This document shows positions 11,975 to 24,006 of a stretch of DNA of 44,868 nucleotides, in pieces; position 1 is the first letter of the stretch, and every line of letters starts with the position of its first letter. The position numbers were made by a program, and so were the translations under genes. The notes under the pieces are model-generated. The model ran no database searches. It had not been told where the DNA came from and saw only the letters and a list, made by a program, of their open reading frames with translations. The DNA is from Didymodactylos carnosus (taxonomy: Eukaryota; Rotifera; Eurotatoria; Philodinida; Philodinidae): contig CAJNOQ010000626.1 of NCBI GenBank assembly GCA_905250885.1, forward strand, positions 1 to 44,868. Reading direction: 5' to 3'.

Positions 11975-14900
11975 TAGCAAACCATTTCATATTTAATAAC
12001 TCATTATTATGAAAGAGTCATTATAATTATTTTAACTTTTGAATATTGGTGTAATAGTGGTAACGATAATAAACAACAGTAATTCATTTAGTTCGCTGTT
12101 ATCATCGCACTAAAACAAAAAATAACTGTCCTTAAAGCGGTTCACAAATATTAATGAAACACCAAGAGTAGTGAATCTGATACAAGGAAACGACTTAAAT
12201 TATTTTTTAAGACGAATAGAAAAAAATGTAATAAAGTACTCGTCGAAGTACCATGAAAATAGTTTCTAACTAAGAATTTGACTCAAATTCAAGATTTATC
12301 CGAACAAATCTAGAATTTGACTAAATTCTAGTTTTGACTTTACCAAATGCAGCTCACAATATACGATGAAAGGCCATTTTCAACTATCGTGAAGTACTCA
12401 TTAACCATAACTAACTACGAAGAACGTCGCAAAATTCACAATTAGGGCTTGATGAAGTAATGACAAGTGTGGAATTTTGTTGATTTATAGAAAGTAACTA
12501 AAGATTTTGTAACCTAGTAAGATCTGGGTTTTTAGGTAGGGTAATGTCACTAAAAACGTCTGTCGTTGAAACATGAATTTTTTTCTGACGAATGAATGAG
12601 TTCTAAATCTTTTTCTTATGAATAACTTGAAGTAGAAGAGTAAGTTCTGAATATATGTTTCTCAAAATATGTAAATGGATTAACGGTTTACTGCAATTTT
12701 CTATCCAAATAAATCAAAATAATGTTGCTACAAACACTTTTATCTTTTTCTGTCTGTGAGATTGAATCTGCGTATCTCAGCTAAAGCTAAATATAATCTT
12801 TATCGAAAATAGCGAAAAAGTAGTCCACAGTTTGAGAGTTATTTTGATAAAAAGAATTAAAAGACCAATACTCTTCTTACTGTAAAAAGTGACAACTGCT
12901 TTTCCAAAAACGAGCTTCGCACACTAAATGTCCCGTAGGATTTTCGACTTTGTTTTTCCAAAATCTCTGTTAATGCTCTAGTTTTCTCGACGATTTTCTC
13001 ATCGTTTTTTCTCCAATAGTGTAGAGTATATGCCCAAATTTGAGGCTTAAAATATTTTGTCGTTCCTTAGAAAAACTACTTTTACTAGTGAAATGTCCCG
13101 TGATATTAAAATGACAATATCTTTATGAATAAAAAAGAGGATTTTAACATATCATACACCATTCAATTTTCCGAAAGTTGAAATATTTTCTGGGATACAC
13201 GCGAAAATTTTGCCATAGGTTTAACAATTCCATGAACTCGGGCTCTCTTGTTACTCGTGCTATTTTATCCGCTCATTCTGATTCTGTATGTAAAATCAGT
13301 AAAAAATATTCATTTATTGAGCTTTACAGTATGCTCCAGATAAACTAGAGTATTTTCTGACATTCTTAAGTAGAGTGGCTGGGTTTTGACTGAGTTATGA
13401 ATTTTTTAATTTTTGATGAAAATAATCAAAAATGGGTTATTTCACCTAGTATAGGTTTTCACTCGGTTCTTGTATATTATCCTGAAAGCTAACATTGCCA
13501 CGAGATTCAGCATAACCTGTGTTTTCATTCATTTCTGACAGTCACAAACCTAACGGCAGAGGAGTGCTAAGACTTCGGGAAGGACATCCAAGATGTTACT
13601 TAGGCCCAGTTCTGCAGAGGACACTTCGCACTATATATCTATGAAAAAACTCCATAGGTTTAGATGTCAGATTTGAGAGAACCGAACTGATTTTCCAAAG
13701 ATTCTCTGGAAAACCGGCTTCGAAAATTTTTTCAAAATTTGTTTTTGCTTATGAAAAGGTAGCTTCAAGTCTTGACCATCGAATGGTGAAAATCTCAAGT
13801 CTTTATCTTTTATTCCCTTCGAGTTATTCAAACAATAATGACCGGCCTTCCTTTTTGAAACGGATCGTAGCTATGTTAAAGAAAAAGCTGAATTTTAAGA
13901 GAACAAAGAGACTAACCGTTGGGAAACTTTTTTCCCTTAATCACCAATGCTAGCATTATATAACCTAATAACGAGAAAAAGATCTCATTCAACTTTATTT
14001 TTTTTGAAATTTTCACTCATACCGTACAATACCAGCGCTAATCGCACATATACATTGCAATATCTATCAAAGTTTGAAACGGTTTTTTTTGTTAAAAATT
14101 ATAGGTCTGTATTATTAACGGGCAGGTGTTTTCATGTAACAAAGAAGAAAAGAATATTTACAAAAACATCAACAAATATGTTTAGATGTATACAAACTTT
14201 TCGCGAGTGATTGTTTTTTTCTTCTTCTAAAAGGGTGAGTAAAATGATATAGAAACATTGTGTAAAGAACAGGCCATTAGTTAAACAGAGGCTAAAACCC
14301 TATCAGTCTGACAGAAATAAAAGTGATCTCAAGCAGTAAGAGCTCGAACATATGAAAAGATTTTCTTTCCAATTAACATAAAACTTTAATGTAATAGAAT
14401 TAAATCGATAGATCATACATATAGAAGTAAAATTTCTTAAATTGATAGTATATTTAAAAGAAAAATACTCAGAAAAAGTTCCTGCATTAAATAAAATAAA
14501 ATAATAATAATAAAAAGTATAATTGCTAAATTATTATAGAAGATAGCAGTTGACACGAATAAGTTTTATAAATGTTTGAAAAGTCAAGAATATTCTTGCT
14601 AAACAGTGTCCAATTATTAACACACATTACATAGAACTAAAAAAATTTTTTTTTAATTTACCTTAGTCGACTTTCATAGTAAACAAAAACAACTATGATA
14701 GTGCTGAGAAAAAAAAATCGAATCATATATTTCGAATACAGACTCTGTAAAGATAGACTTATTTTAGCAAAATTTGATTGTGTAAAAAAGTAGGCAAGAA
14801 AGAAATGTGCGGATCCTGTATTGAGTTAAACAATAAATTAAACGGTATCAAAACAAGAACGTCCAAAAAAAAAAGAAACAGTTTCAACGAATTCATTTTA

Positions 14901-15336
14901 TTAAACATTTGTAATTTATCCTTGTAAAAACATCGTAGATATTGTGTTGCTGTCAATCATGCACTTTTATTAAAAAACGAATCATGCATCGATTTTATTC
15001 ATCTCAATTTTAAGCGAGATCCTCAAGAAACCTGTGAGACAATTTATAATTAACATTATCACTATCACTATCAGCTCAAGAAATATGTTGAGTAGTTGCT
15101 CCATGAATACTAGTTGTACGTATATCCTTGGAAGAGTAAAAATAAAAAGTTTTTATTTAAAAAAAGAAGTCTAAAAGTCGTGCACCTATTGCACCTATAA
15201 TATTCAGAATACAAAAAGAAAACTGAAAGAAAAATAATTCTAAGTTATATTGTTATTTTGCTAAATTGTATGTATCTAACAATCTTTTAATTCATTAAAG
15301 TACAGTTTTAGCCTAATAATTAAATTTCTAATGTAT
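11975..15336. other. Intergenic, no gene recognised (left arm)
   Basis: This is 3.36 kb of AT-rich DNA between the glycosyltransferase start and the ATPase-beta stop. A slightly GC-richer block at about 13540-13640 has one short open frame and no recognisable domain. AATGTCCCGT occurs twice (about 12927 and 13091). The short frames are probably chance. Confidence 0.55.
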
Positions 15337-18080
15337 TCATCTTGACATGGAAATAACAGATCGTTTATGTTCTGATATGCTCATATTTTCTGAGTCGTCT
15401 GTTCGATACAGTTGAAATATGACCATTCCACGCATATGTTTTGTGTCATGGTTAATATTTCTAGCCCATGCTTGACATCGAACAGTTATTAAACGATTCT
15501 TCGGTAAAGAATTAAATTTAACTAACACAAACGGTTGTACGTGATCTGGTGCATTTCTAAATAAAAATTCATTAATGATAAAATTTTATCAAAACAAACT
15601 GACACTTATACATTATTTTTTTGGCGTTACATCGATAATCTTAGTTAGTGTAAATAAAAAAACGTTATAAATTGACTGTATCCTACTGTAGAATAACATT
15701 GAAACTCACTTGAACGGAAAGTAATAATAAGGAATGCCACCATATTCCGAATTACCATTCAAGGTTAGAAGAGAGTAATAAGTTAAATTCGATAAAACAT
15801 CATCATCTGCGACAGCCTAAAAATAACACATTCTTGTTCTTATAAAGATAAAAAAGTTTTATGACTTACAGCTCCACTACATGTAACATAAACATTTGCA
15901 TTTTTATTCGTGATATCTGCCTTTATGTGTTGTACGGAAGCGGGTGGTCTAGACCGAGAAGAACCCGGGAATAATGGACCGGGCTCTGGTGTCCAACCAT
16001 AAATCTAAGTGAAAAGTTATGAAACAAATTTTTCGTGTCCTCTTAATGGTTTAATCGAATTTGAATTAGAGCTTGGCGAATAAGTCACAAGAAAACTTAC
16101 TTTGTTCAATTTTATCAGAACACACGGTTTTTCTTCAGCAAAACCATATTTATTTTCGTCGGAACATGGATGATGTTGCGTTGGAACAATCTTAAACCAA
16201 TGAAACGAGCACGCGAGCCCTTCGGGTAATCTGGCTGCGGGATTCTGGGGTGTGCATTCTTCAACATTATCCGTCCTTCTTTGCAATAAGAAAACTAAAC
16301 GATCAAAATTAACCTTTATATCGATCATCCTACAAAGAATTCTGCCGATTTAAAAGAATGCCACTTATTTACCATGAAATCAGTAGATAATGATAGAATT
16401 TTAGAAGGTGCACATTTCTCTATATTTTTGAAGCCTCACATCTCTATGGTTCCTGAGAAAACTAAAAAGTTTGACTGATCTATGCGATACCTACCTATAC
16501 AATAAAAAAGTTTTTTTCGATAATCTTCCACTATTTCGAAAAATGCTTTTTGCCTCTAGATAGGCAAGATTATTATGCATCTACATCTATCATCGTTATC
16601 ATATTGTGGAACGAAGGGGAGTAGAAAGAATAGCCGAAAGATAAAAGTTTTTGTAGGATTTTTCAAACACCGCATGGTCAGTAAAAATGCTATAGCTCCA
16701 TTAACAATGCTTGCCGCAAGAGCGCACTTGCAGAAAAACATCCTTAAATTCTGCGCTACAAATCCTGACATTTAAAAAAAATAAATAAATTGTCGTATGA
16801 GAACCATAATTTTACATTTCGAATCGTGTGTTACTCGAATGTTTCTAAGAAAAATACGTTTCTGATTAATCTTTAGCTAAAAACGACTTTTGTAAAAGAA
16901 ATTTTTTTTCTTAGAAGTATTTGAGTAACACATGATTCGATCCAATTTTGTTTGCTGATTTCAAATATGTCGTCATTTTCCATTGAAGATGTATAGGAAG
17001 TGGCAAAAATGCAAAGTAAGCGAACTACCTCAGTGCTGAAAACTCATTTTTTCTCAATGTTTACGTCCCGCATTCGCAATTCATCTCAAGTTTTTTATAC
17101 CGTATAAGATAGAGAATTCGAAAAATCATAAAAAACTGTTATCTTTGGGCTATTTTTTCTACTCCCCTTCGTTCCACAATATGATAACGATGATAGATGT
17201 AGATGTATAATAATCTCGCCTATCTAGAGGCAAAAAGCATTTTTCGAAATAGTGGAAAGTTATCGAAAAAAACTTTTTTATTGTATAGGTAGGTATCGCA
17301 TAGATCAGTCAAACTTTTTAGTTTTCTCAGGAACCATAGAGATGTGAGGCTTCAAAAATATAGAGAAATGTGCACCTTCTAAAATTCTATCATTATCTAC
17401 TGATTTCATGGTAAATAAGTGGCATTTTTTTAAACCAGCAGAATACTCTAACTTGTTATTACCGTCTCTGAAAAGCCGTAATGATGAAGCTATTTTAGTT
17501 TGCTGATGTTCATCGTTTGTGATTAGAATAAGATTACTGTATATACCTGAAATGAGAAAAGAAATGTAACAACATCATTCCATGTCATCGTGACTGCATT
17601 ATCTCTAATAATGTATAGCACTTACTTGGTTGTGGTCGAAAACCCATTCCTAGGGAAGATAAAATAAGAATCTCAGTTGATACCATCAAACTCCTTAAAC
17701 CTACAACGTGTAGTCTTACCGATGTTTACATGACCACGAACACCCATTGTACTTCTCCTGTTGTAATATCGTGGTTCATTACGCGGAAGCATTAGGGCGA
17801 ATACGGCGACCACAGCAGAGAAGAACAATGCCAAAAATAGGTAAAAAGCAAAATAAAATATTGCAACTTTCGCCCAGTTATCGGAGGAACGACCCATAAA
17901 GGTTTTTCTTTGTGGATCATATATGAATCGTCCAAGTGAACTCATTGTCGACTTTCCTTTCTTGTTCGTTTCCTTTTTATTCACCATTGCGTCAGTTTCT
18001 TCGTCGCCATCAGCATTCGCACGACTCGCGACTGTACCAACATGTACGTCTTCTCTATTATCTTTACCTTTTTGTTCCAT
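15337..18080 (-). CDS. ATP1B: Na+/K+-ATPase beta subunit (left-arm copy)
   Basis: This is the exact mirror of 26789-29532, described there. Exons on the - strand, 5' to 3', are 18080-17720, 17649-17626, 17546-17453, 16329-16101, 16004-15870, 15816-15710 and 15556-15337, joining to 389 residues. Confidence 0.92.
16335..17448. mobile_element. Intronic TIR element in the ATPase-beta gene (left arm)
   Basis: This is the mirror of 27421-28534. The inverted ends lie at 16339-16665 and 17117-17444, with an inner inverted pair at 16820-16854 and 16905-16939. It fills the intron 16330-17452 almost completely. Confidence 0.75.
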
Positions 18081-18158
18081 CTATCCTCTAAAAAAAGGCG
18101 CGCTGCAGAATCATTCAAGGACTCGAGAATTGAATTCCATTTCTGAACCATTAAAAAC
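18069..18158 (-). repeat. ATPase-beta start region, one arm of a local inverted duplication (left arm)
   Basis: This is the mirror of 26711-26800. It is about 70% identical by eye, base for base over 90 columns, to 18381-18470 on the opposite strand. Confidence 0.6.
18088..18098 (-). promoter_or_regulatory. Splice acceptor 7 bases before the ATPase-beta ATG (left arm)
   Basis: This is the mirror of 26771-26781. A run of T ends in TAG, with no upstream coding exon in view. Confidence 0.45.
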
Positions 18159-18380
18159 ACTGTGCAATATAACTTAGTGTATCATATAACGAGAAATTTT
18201 TTTTATTTTTCAGAGGCAGTGGGCCATTTTAGTAGTTCAGATGTGCTAGCAATCTAATAGTGCGACCCGAACAGCTGAGATGTTCTTAAATTTTGATTTC
18301 TCGTGTGAAAATCATTTGCTGTTGATTGAGAAAATGCATAGACCCATCCTATTAATGCACTAAAATAGTTTCACACGGAA

Positions 18381-18470
18381 CTTTTTAATGATTCAAAAAT
18401 TGAGTGCAATTCCCGAACCCTAATAAGATTCTGCCGGACATCTTTTTTTAGGAGAGTGGAGAAAAAAAAA
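18381..18470 (+). repeat. Inverted duplicate of the ATPase-beta leader (left arm)
   Basis: This aligns without gaps to the leader and first codons of the ATPase-beta gene (18158-18069 on -). It keeps TTTTTAATG, GATTCTGC and the T-run before TAG but has no ATG at the matching place. Confidence 0.6.
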
Positions 18471-18848
18471 CAAATATTGTCATTAATAGCTTATTCAAAT
18501 ACTAGTTATATGAATTCAGATACTTAATTAAGTAGAGAAACAAGTAGAAATACACGGCTAAACTCTCCTGTTCAAAGAAGGAACATTTTGTTCGTTTTAA
18601 ACTGTTATTTTTAACCTCGAATACTAACTTTGTTCTTTCCATATGTGTTTAGTATTTTTTGTATTCCTGCGCGTTACAAATACAGGGCTGAAACTGATTC
18701 ATACTCTTTAAACGTGTTCTTAAAAGTTTGCATTACTGTCTTTTAGTTGGCTTCTTGTTAGATTTCTGTTAACTCAACATTTTAAAACTATATTCCATCC
18801 GTTAAAGACCATCTGCTTACACATAAAAATAGATGGAACCACGCCATA

Positions 18849-18983
18849 CAGAGGACTATGAGAACAATAGGAATCAAAATTTTTGAACAACAGAGGCGCA
18901 TATCGGATTCGCCATGTTCAATATTCTCTATTTTTTATAAAAATTATCTGAAATTATCAGTTTCAGTCTCTATGGTCCTCTTT
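18849..18983. mobile_element. Small MITE-like element (left arm)
   Basis: The end CAGAGGACTATGAGAAC is repeated inverted as AAGAGGACCATAGAGAC. The 100 bases between are non-coding. The short inverted ends are the only evidence. Confidence 0.35.
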
Positions 18984-20862
18984 GACTCAATAAATCCTTT
19001 GTTCAAATTATCCTTCATAAACTGGTAAAAACACTTCAAATTTTCAGGCTACGAAAAAAGCAAAACTCGCCACGAGACTTAAAGGCTCCTTAAATGTGAA
19101 GAAACATTTCTCTCTTCCCCTTTTTTGCTTGCTTGCTCATTCTTTCCATTTTCCACATACCCCAATAATTACTACTATGTGATGAAGTGAAGTTTTGCTC
19201 AATATTTTATTGTTTGGATAACGCAGAAATAGTTATTAATGGTACAAAAAGTTCCGAAAACGAATCAGTAAGAAGGAAAAACAATCATGGCGTGAACAGT
19301 GAAGCGTATCATTAACCTAAAAAACTTGTGTAATATTTTCTTTTTTTCTTAATCGTTCTGATCGTACACATCGTACAGATTTATATACCATTACTCAACG
19401 AGAATGACTACCATACTCCATGTGCATATTTTCTGTTGTTTTTCTCACGAGTATATTAAATTTACATACTAAAACTATCACTATCTGAACGCTTTCAAAG
19501 CTTTGTTTGTATTTTAGAGACAAATACTTCGATTTATGAAATAACGTACATAAATACCGAATGTGAATTAACAAACGTGAAAACTAAAATAGTTCAGTAT
19601 ATAGTTCAGGAAATAGTTCGTATCACTTGGAATTAAAATTGAGTTGTTAAATATGGCATCGATCAATATCCCATTCCTAATATATGAAACTAATTAAATA
19701 TTTTTTGATCATGTACCTACTTGATTTAATAGAACATCGGTGCAATTAAAACTTACATTACTTTATACTGTGTGAAACCAATTAGTAGTTCATCATTCTC
19801 ATAGCTAAAAACTGAACTCCAAATAAAAATGTGTAAAGAGCATTAGAGAATTAGAGATGCATCTTTAAAATCAATATGTTTTTCGGTATCGTAATTTGTT
19901 TGGACAGAAATTTATTTATATTTAAAAATTGAGATATTGTTTGAAATATTGATGCTCGATGAATTCGAGTGAAGGATTGACAGCAAAAAAGATCAAAATA
20001 CATCAGAAGCAATACATAAGCGATGACATTTACTGAAACTACACAAAAAGTTAGCACACAACGCGAAATTGACTTTGTTAGAGTGAATCAAGTGCAAAAC
20101 CAGTTTTCTTCCATTCAATGGAAAAAATATAGATAATTTCGCTTATAACAAAACGAAAAATATTTCTTCGAAAAAATTGGAGACAATCGTATGACCCATG
20201 AAGCGTGAAAAATGGCGAGTAGCCTGGGTTCGTTATTGTCTTCCTTGGGTTTGTTTTATACTGAGCTAGATACCTAAACTCACAAACTGACATAGACGAT
20301 TGACGAATCTCTTCTCGGTTCCATTTTCGTATGTAATTAAAATTGAACAGATTAAAAAGTCATCATTCGAGTGATAAAATTAATTTTTTGTAGAATGCAA
20401 GCAAATTTTCAAAACTGCTCATAAATTTTTTACGACTCTCGCACAGAAAATAGCGCTGATTATTAACAAATGTGGAAAAATGACAAGTTTAAGACGGTAT
20501 GATCTTACTAAGATGTGTCCATTATTGTCAGTAATAGTTTTATCAAAGAGAAAGATAATCATAATAGGACAGAAAATTCTGCAAGAAAACTAACCAAACA
20601 TCTGACAGATATAAGTATGATCAATCACATAGATATTTAGAGAACAACTTACATCATGTTGATAACCAACGTTTGAATCACAATTACGTGTGGATACCAA
20701 GTGATTGAGATACAAAAGTAGAAGTTTTGTTTTTCAACATTTTTGCTTAATTAGACAAAGAAACGGGATTGGAAAGAAATTTCCTGTTTCATCTATTTTC
20801 ATGTTATTAATTAGGCTAGCTGATTTAATATAAATTTTAAATAAGAGCCCATTACAATTTAT

Positions 20863-21597
20863 TTACTCTTCTTCAACCGATTTACCAAATATAGGCAGCG
20901 GTCTTTCTAGTTTAATCATAAGTTTGCTAAGATCACGTTTGAGTTTAACCTCATGACCATCCAAACAAATGGACCAGAGCAAGGACGGTATAGTTGCTTC
21001 ATCAATATCTAAAATATTTTCGGTTTGCGCTAAACAAAGTCTACTAACTTCCAATAGTAAACGTTTAATGTTTAAACCTTTTAAGTCCCATTCGTCAAAA
21101 ATTGCTATAAATATTTCTAAATCATCACAAACAACGTTACAAAATGAGGGTATCGATATGGTGATATCCGGTTGAAATAAGCAATCAGGATAAAAATTGT
21201 AGACAATTTTGTCCAATGTTGAACAAGTGAACGAAATTGTATTATTATGTAAAGCGTGATTAAGTTTATGCATAATACAATGTTGTGCTGCGTGAACCCA
21301 TTTTTTTCCAAATTTTGATAAGAAATTGTACGTACGTTTAAGAGTTGCTTCACACAACCAGTATGAAAATTCAACAAGAATATTTTCTTTACCACACTGA
21401 TATTTCGAATCGATACAAGCAAAATAATAACAGTCAGTCTCATTTAAAAATCTTGCACAATATTTTAATGGCATATTTTTCATTTGAAAATGTACTAACG
21501 AAGATGAATATTCCGTTGATATGCATGAACAATGATGGTAAGAAAACAGAAAATTAATGAATAATATCCATATTAAGTGCCAGACTTCTATTATCAT
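20863..21597 (-). CDS. STC: Stanniocalcin-like secreted protein (left-arm copy)
   Basis: This is the exact mirror of 23272-24006, described there. It is head to head with that copy across the axis. Confidence 0.6.
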   Translation of the reverse strand: MIIEVWHLIWILFINFLFSYHHCSCISTEYSSSLVHFQMKNMPLKYCARFLNETDCYYFACIDSKYQCGKENILVEFSYWLCEATLKRTYNFLSKFGKKWVHAAQHCIMHKLNHALHNNTISFTCSTLDKIVYNFYPDCLFQPDITISIPSFCNVVCDDLEIFIAIFDEWDLKGLNIKRLLLEVSRLCLAQTENILDIDEATIPSLLWSICLDGHEVKLKRDLSKLMIKLERPLPIFGKSVEEE

Positions 21598-21604
21598 TAT
21601 AATT

Positions 21605-21619
21605 CTAAAGACATAAAAG
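21605..21619 (-). promoter_or_regulatory. Splice acceptor 7 bases before the stanniocalcin-like ATG (left arm)
   Basis: This is the mirror of 23250-23264: a T-rich stretch ending in TTTAG, seven bases before ATG. Confidence 0.45.
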
Positions 21620-21877
21620 CACAGTACTATGTGTACAGTTCTCTATTGGAAGGAAGTTCTTTTTGCTGCATTCTCAAACATCGTTTGTGTCGTAAGTATA
21701 AGCTATAGCTCATCAATGTAAACAGAATGGATGAAGGAAATCAGTGAGCTATAACCACATGATGTAATAGCTTTATATTGTTGTAAAATTGGTGATATTC
21801 GTTAAAGACATGGTTTTTCATAGCTTCTTCTTTTGTGTAACCTTTCAGTCGTCAAACTCTTTTTTTAAAACAATAAT

Positions 21878-22011
21878 TATCCTAGTGAATGTACTTGGGA
21901 GTGGATACTTATTTACTTGCAAATTTCCACGGGTACTTGAAAAGTACTTGACAGGTATTTTCAAAAAATCGTGCTCGATAAATGTCTGACAGCACTTGCC
22001 AAGTACCTGAT
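21878..22011. repeat. TACTTG-rich repeat near the axis (left arm)
   Basis: It starts TATCCTAGTGAATGTACTTG and continues with several TACTTG/CAAGTA steps, including AAGTACTT palindromes. It is related to both ends of the nested element at 8599-8895. Confidence 0.6.
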
Positions 22012-22426
22012 TTGTTTTTGGTAAGTTTTTAAAATAATTACAGTTCATATAACCCATTTTGAAAAGGAAATATAAAATTAAAAACATCAGACACAGTTTT
22101 TACTTTTATTCCTCTACAAAACAATTCTTGCTTTTCCTTTTTTAATTGGTATGGTATGGGATATACGTATATATCCGCCTGGAAATGAATGTTTTCAGTC
22201 GATTTTTCAATTTATTATACATCATTCGATAGACTCTTTCGATCTGATTAAGAAAAGATATCTTACAACATTTCAAAAGTTGATTTTCATGTCTAAAAAT
22301 TGGAAAAACTCGAAAATCACGGAAAAACTTCGAATTTTCGCGCTGCGTAGTAGTATATAACTTTCAAACTAATTTTTTCCTATTCTGCGTCAAAAACTGA
22401 ATAAAAAAACGTGGTTTGATAAAGTT

Positions 22427-22442
22427 CAAAGTTATAACTTTG
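22427..22442. repeat. Axis of the palindrome
   Basis: The symmetry point reads CAAAGTTA on the left and TAACTTTG on the right, with no unpaired base between them. The surrounding 300 bases on each side are AT-rich and hold no gene I recognise. No telomeric, adapter-like or GC-rich junction sequence is visible at the axis. Confidence 0.95.
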
Positions 22443-22857
22443 AACTTTATCAAACCACGTTTTTTTATTCAGTTTTTGACGCAGAATAGGAAAAAATTAG
22501 TTTGAAAGTTATATACTACTACGCAGCGCGAAAATTCGAAGTTTTTCCGTGATTTTCGAGTTTTTCCAATTTTTAGACATGAAAATCAACTTTTGAAATG
22601 TTGTAAGATATCTTTTCTTAATCAGATCGAAAGAGTCTATCGAATGATGTATAATAAATTGAAAAATCGACTGAAAACATTCATTTCCAGGCGGATATAT
22701 ACGTATATCCCATACCATACCAATTAAAAAAGGAAAAGCAAGAATTGTTTTGTAGAGGAATAAAAGTAAAAACTGTGTCTGATGTTTTTAATTTTATATT
22801 TCCTTTTCAAAATGGGTTATATGAACTGTAATTATTTTAAAAACTTACCAAAAACAA

Positions 22858-22991
22858 ATCAGGTACTTGGCAAGTGCTGTCAGACATTTATCGAGCACGA
22901 TTTTTTGAAAATACCTGTCAAGTACTTTTCAAGTACCCGTGGAAATTTGCAAGTAAATAAGTATCCACTCCCAAGTACATTCACTAGGATA
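22858..22991. repeat. TACTTG-rich repeat near the axis (right arm)
   Basis: Mirror copy of 21878-22011. Confidence 0.6.
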
Positions 22992-23249
22992 ATTATTGTT
23001 TTAAAAAAAGAGTTTGACGACTGAAAGGTTACACAAAAGAAGAAGCTATGAAAAACCATGTCTTTAACGAATATCACCAATTTTACAACAATATAAAGCT
23101 ATTACATCATGTGGTTATAGCTCACTGATTTCCTTCATCCATTCTGTTTACATTGATGAGCTATAGCTTATACTTACGACACAAACGATGTTTGAGAATG
23201 CAGCAAAAAGAACTTCCTTCCAATAGAGAACTGTACACATAGTACTGTG

Positions 23250-23264
23250 CTTTTATGTCTTTAG
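23250..23264 (+). promoter_or_regulatory. Splice acceptor 7 bases before the stanniocalcin-like ATG
   Basis: A T-rich stretch ends in TTTAG at 23264, and ATG follows at 23272. No upstream exon is visible, so this could be a spliced-leader acceptor or the end of a leader intron. Confidence 0.45.
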
Positions 23265-23271
23265 AATTATA

Positions 23272-24006
23272 ATGATAATAGAAGTCTGGCACTTAATATG
23301 GATATTATTCATTAATTTTCTGTTTTCTTACCATCATTGTTCATGCATATCAACGGAATATTCATCTTCGTTAGTACATTTTCAAATGAAAAATATGCCA
23401 TTAAAATATTGTGCAAGATTTTTAAATGAGACTGACTGTTATTATTTTGCTTGTATCGATTCGAAATATCAGTGTGGTAAAGAAAATATTCTTGTTGAAT
23501 TTTCATACTGGTTGTGTGAAGCAACTCTTAAACGTACGTACAATTTCTTATCAAAATTTGGAAAAAAATGGGTTCACGCAGCACAACATTGTATTATGCA
23601 TAAACTTAATCACGCTTTACATAATAATACAATTTCGTTCACTTGTTCAACATTGGACAAAATTGTCTACAATTTTTATCCTGATTGCTTATTTCAACCG
23701 GATATCACCATATCGATACCCTCATTTTGTAACGTTGTTTGTGATGATTTAGAAATATTTATAGCAATTTTTGACGAATGGGACTTAAAAGGTTTAAACA
23801 TTAAACGTTTACTATTGGAAGTTAGTAGACTTTGTTTAGCGCAAACCGAAAATATTTTAGATATTGATGAAGCAACTATACCGTCCTTGCTCTGGTCCAT
23901 TTGTTTGGATGGTCATGAGGTTAAACTCAAACGTGATCTTAGCAAACTTATGATTAAACTAGAAAGACCGCTGCCTATATTTGGTAAATCGGTTGAAGAA
24001 GAGTAA
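23272..24006 (+). CDS. STC: Stanniocalcin-like secreted cysteine-rich protein
   Basis: A single-exon frame of 244 residues. Residues 1-25 are a hydrophobic signal peptide, so the product is probably secreted; NET (52-54) and NNT (118-120) are possible N-glycosylation sites. Twelve cysteines follow the signal peptide. Their spacing from C47 (8, 4, 6, 13, 24, 17 and 13 residues between successive cysteines) closely follows the N-terminal half of vertebrate stanniocalcins (8, 4, 5, 8, 23, 15, 13 as I recall them). The local matches CYYFAC, FGKKWV and CSTLDKIV fit the stanniocalcin patterns around GAFAC, GKAFV and CSTF. Stanniocalcins are glycoprotein hormones involved in calcium and phosphate balance and protease inhibition. 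Downstream of C157 similarity is weak. It could instead be another helical cysteine-rich secreted family. TAA overlaps an AATAAA. Confidence 0.6.
   Translation: MIIEVWHLIWILFINFLFSYHHCSCISTEYSSSLVHFQMKNMPLKYCARFLNETDCYYFACIDSKYQCGKENILVEFSYWLCEATLKRTYNFLSKFGKKWVHAAQHCIMHKLNHALHNNTISFTCSTLDKIVYNFYPDCLFQPDITISIPSFCNVVCDDLEIFIAIFDEWDLKGLNIKRLLLEVSRLCLAQTENILDIDEATIPSLLWSICLDGHEVKLKRDLSKLMIKLERPLPIFGKSVEEE

Larger units (their letters stand above)
18081..20862. other. Intergenic between ATPase-beta and stanniocalcin-like genes (left arm)
   Basis: This stretch contains the inverted duplicate of the ATPase-beta leader (18381-18470), a 135-base MITE-like element (18849-18983) and otherwise AT-rich DNA without a gene I can support. 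Confidence 0.55.
21598..23271. other. Axis region between the two head-to-head stanniocalcin-like genes
   Basis: This is 1,674 bases without a recognisable gene, symmetric about 22434/22435. It holds one TACTTG-rich repeat per side (21878-22011 and 22858-22991). The open frames here (up to 80 codons) are identical on both sides, resemble nothing I know, and are AT-rich. If real, the region would serve as a shared, symmetric promoter. Confidence 0.6.

Noticed and set aside
22151-22360. 69-codon frame next to the axis, identical on both sides
   Set aside because: Identity follows from the palindrome and is not evidence of selection; no recognisable domain.
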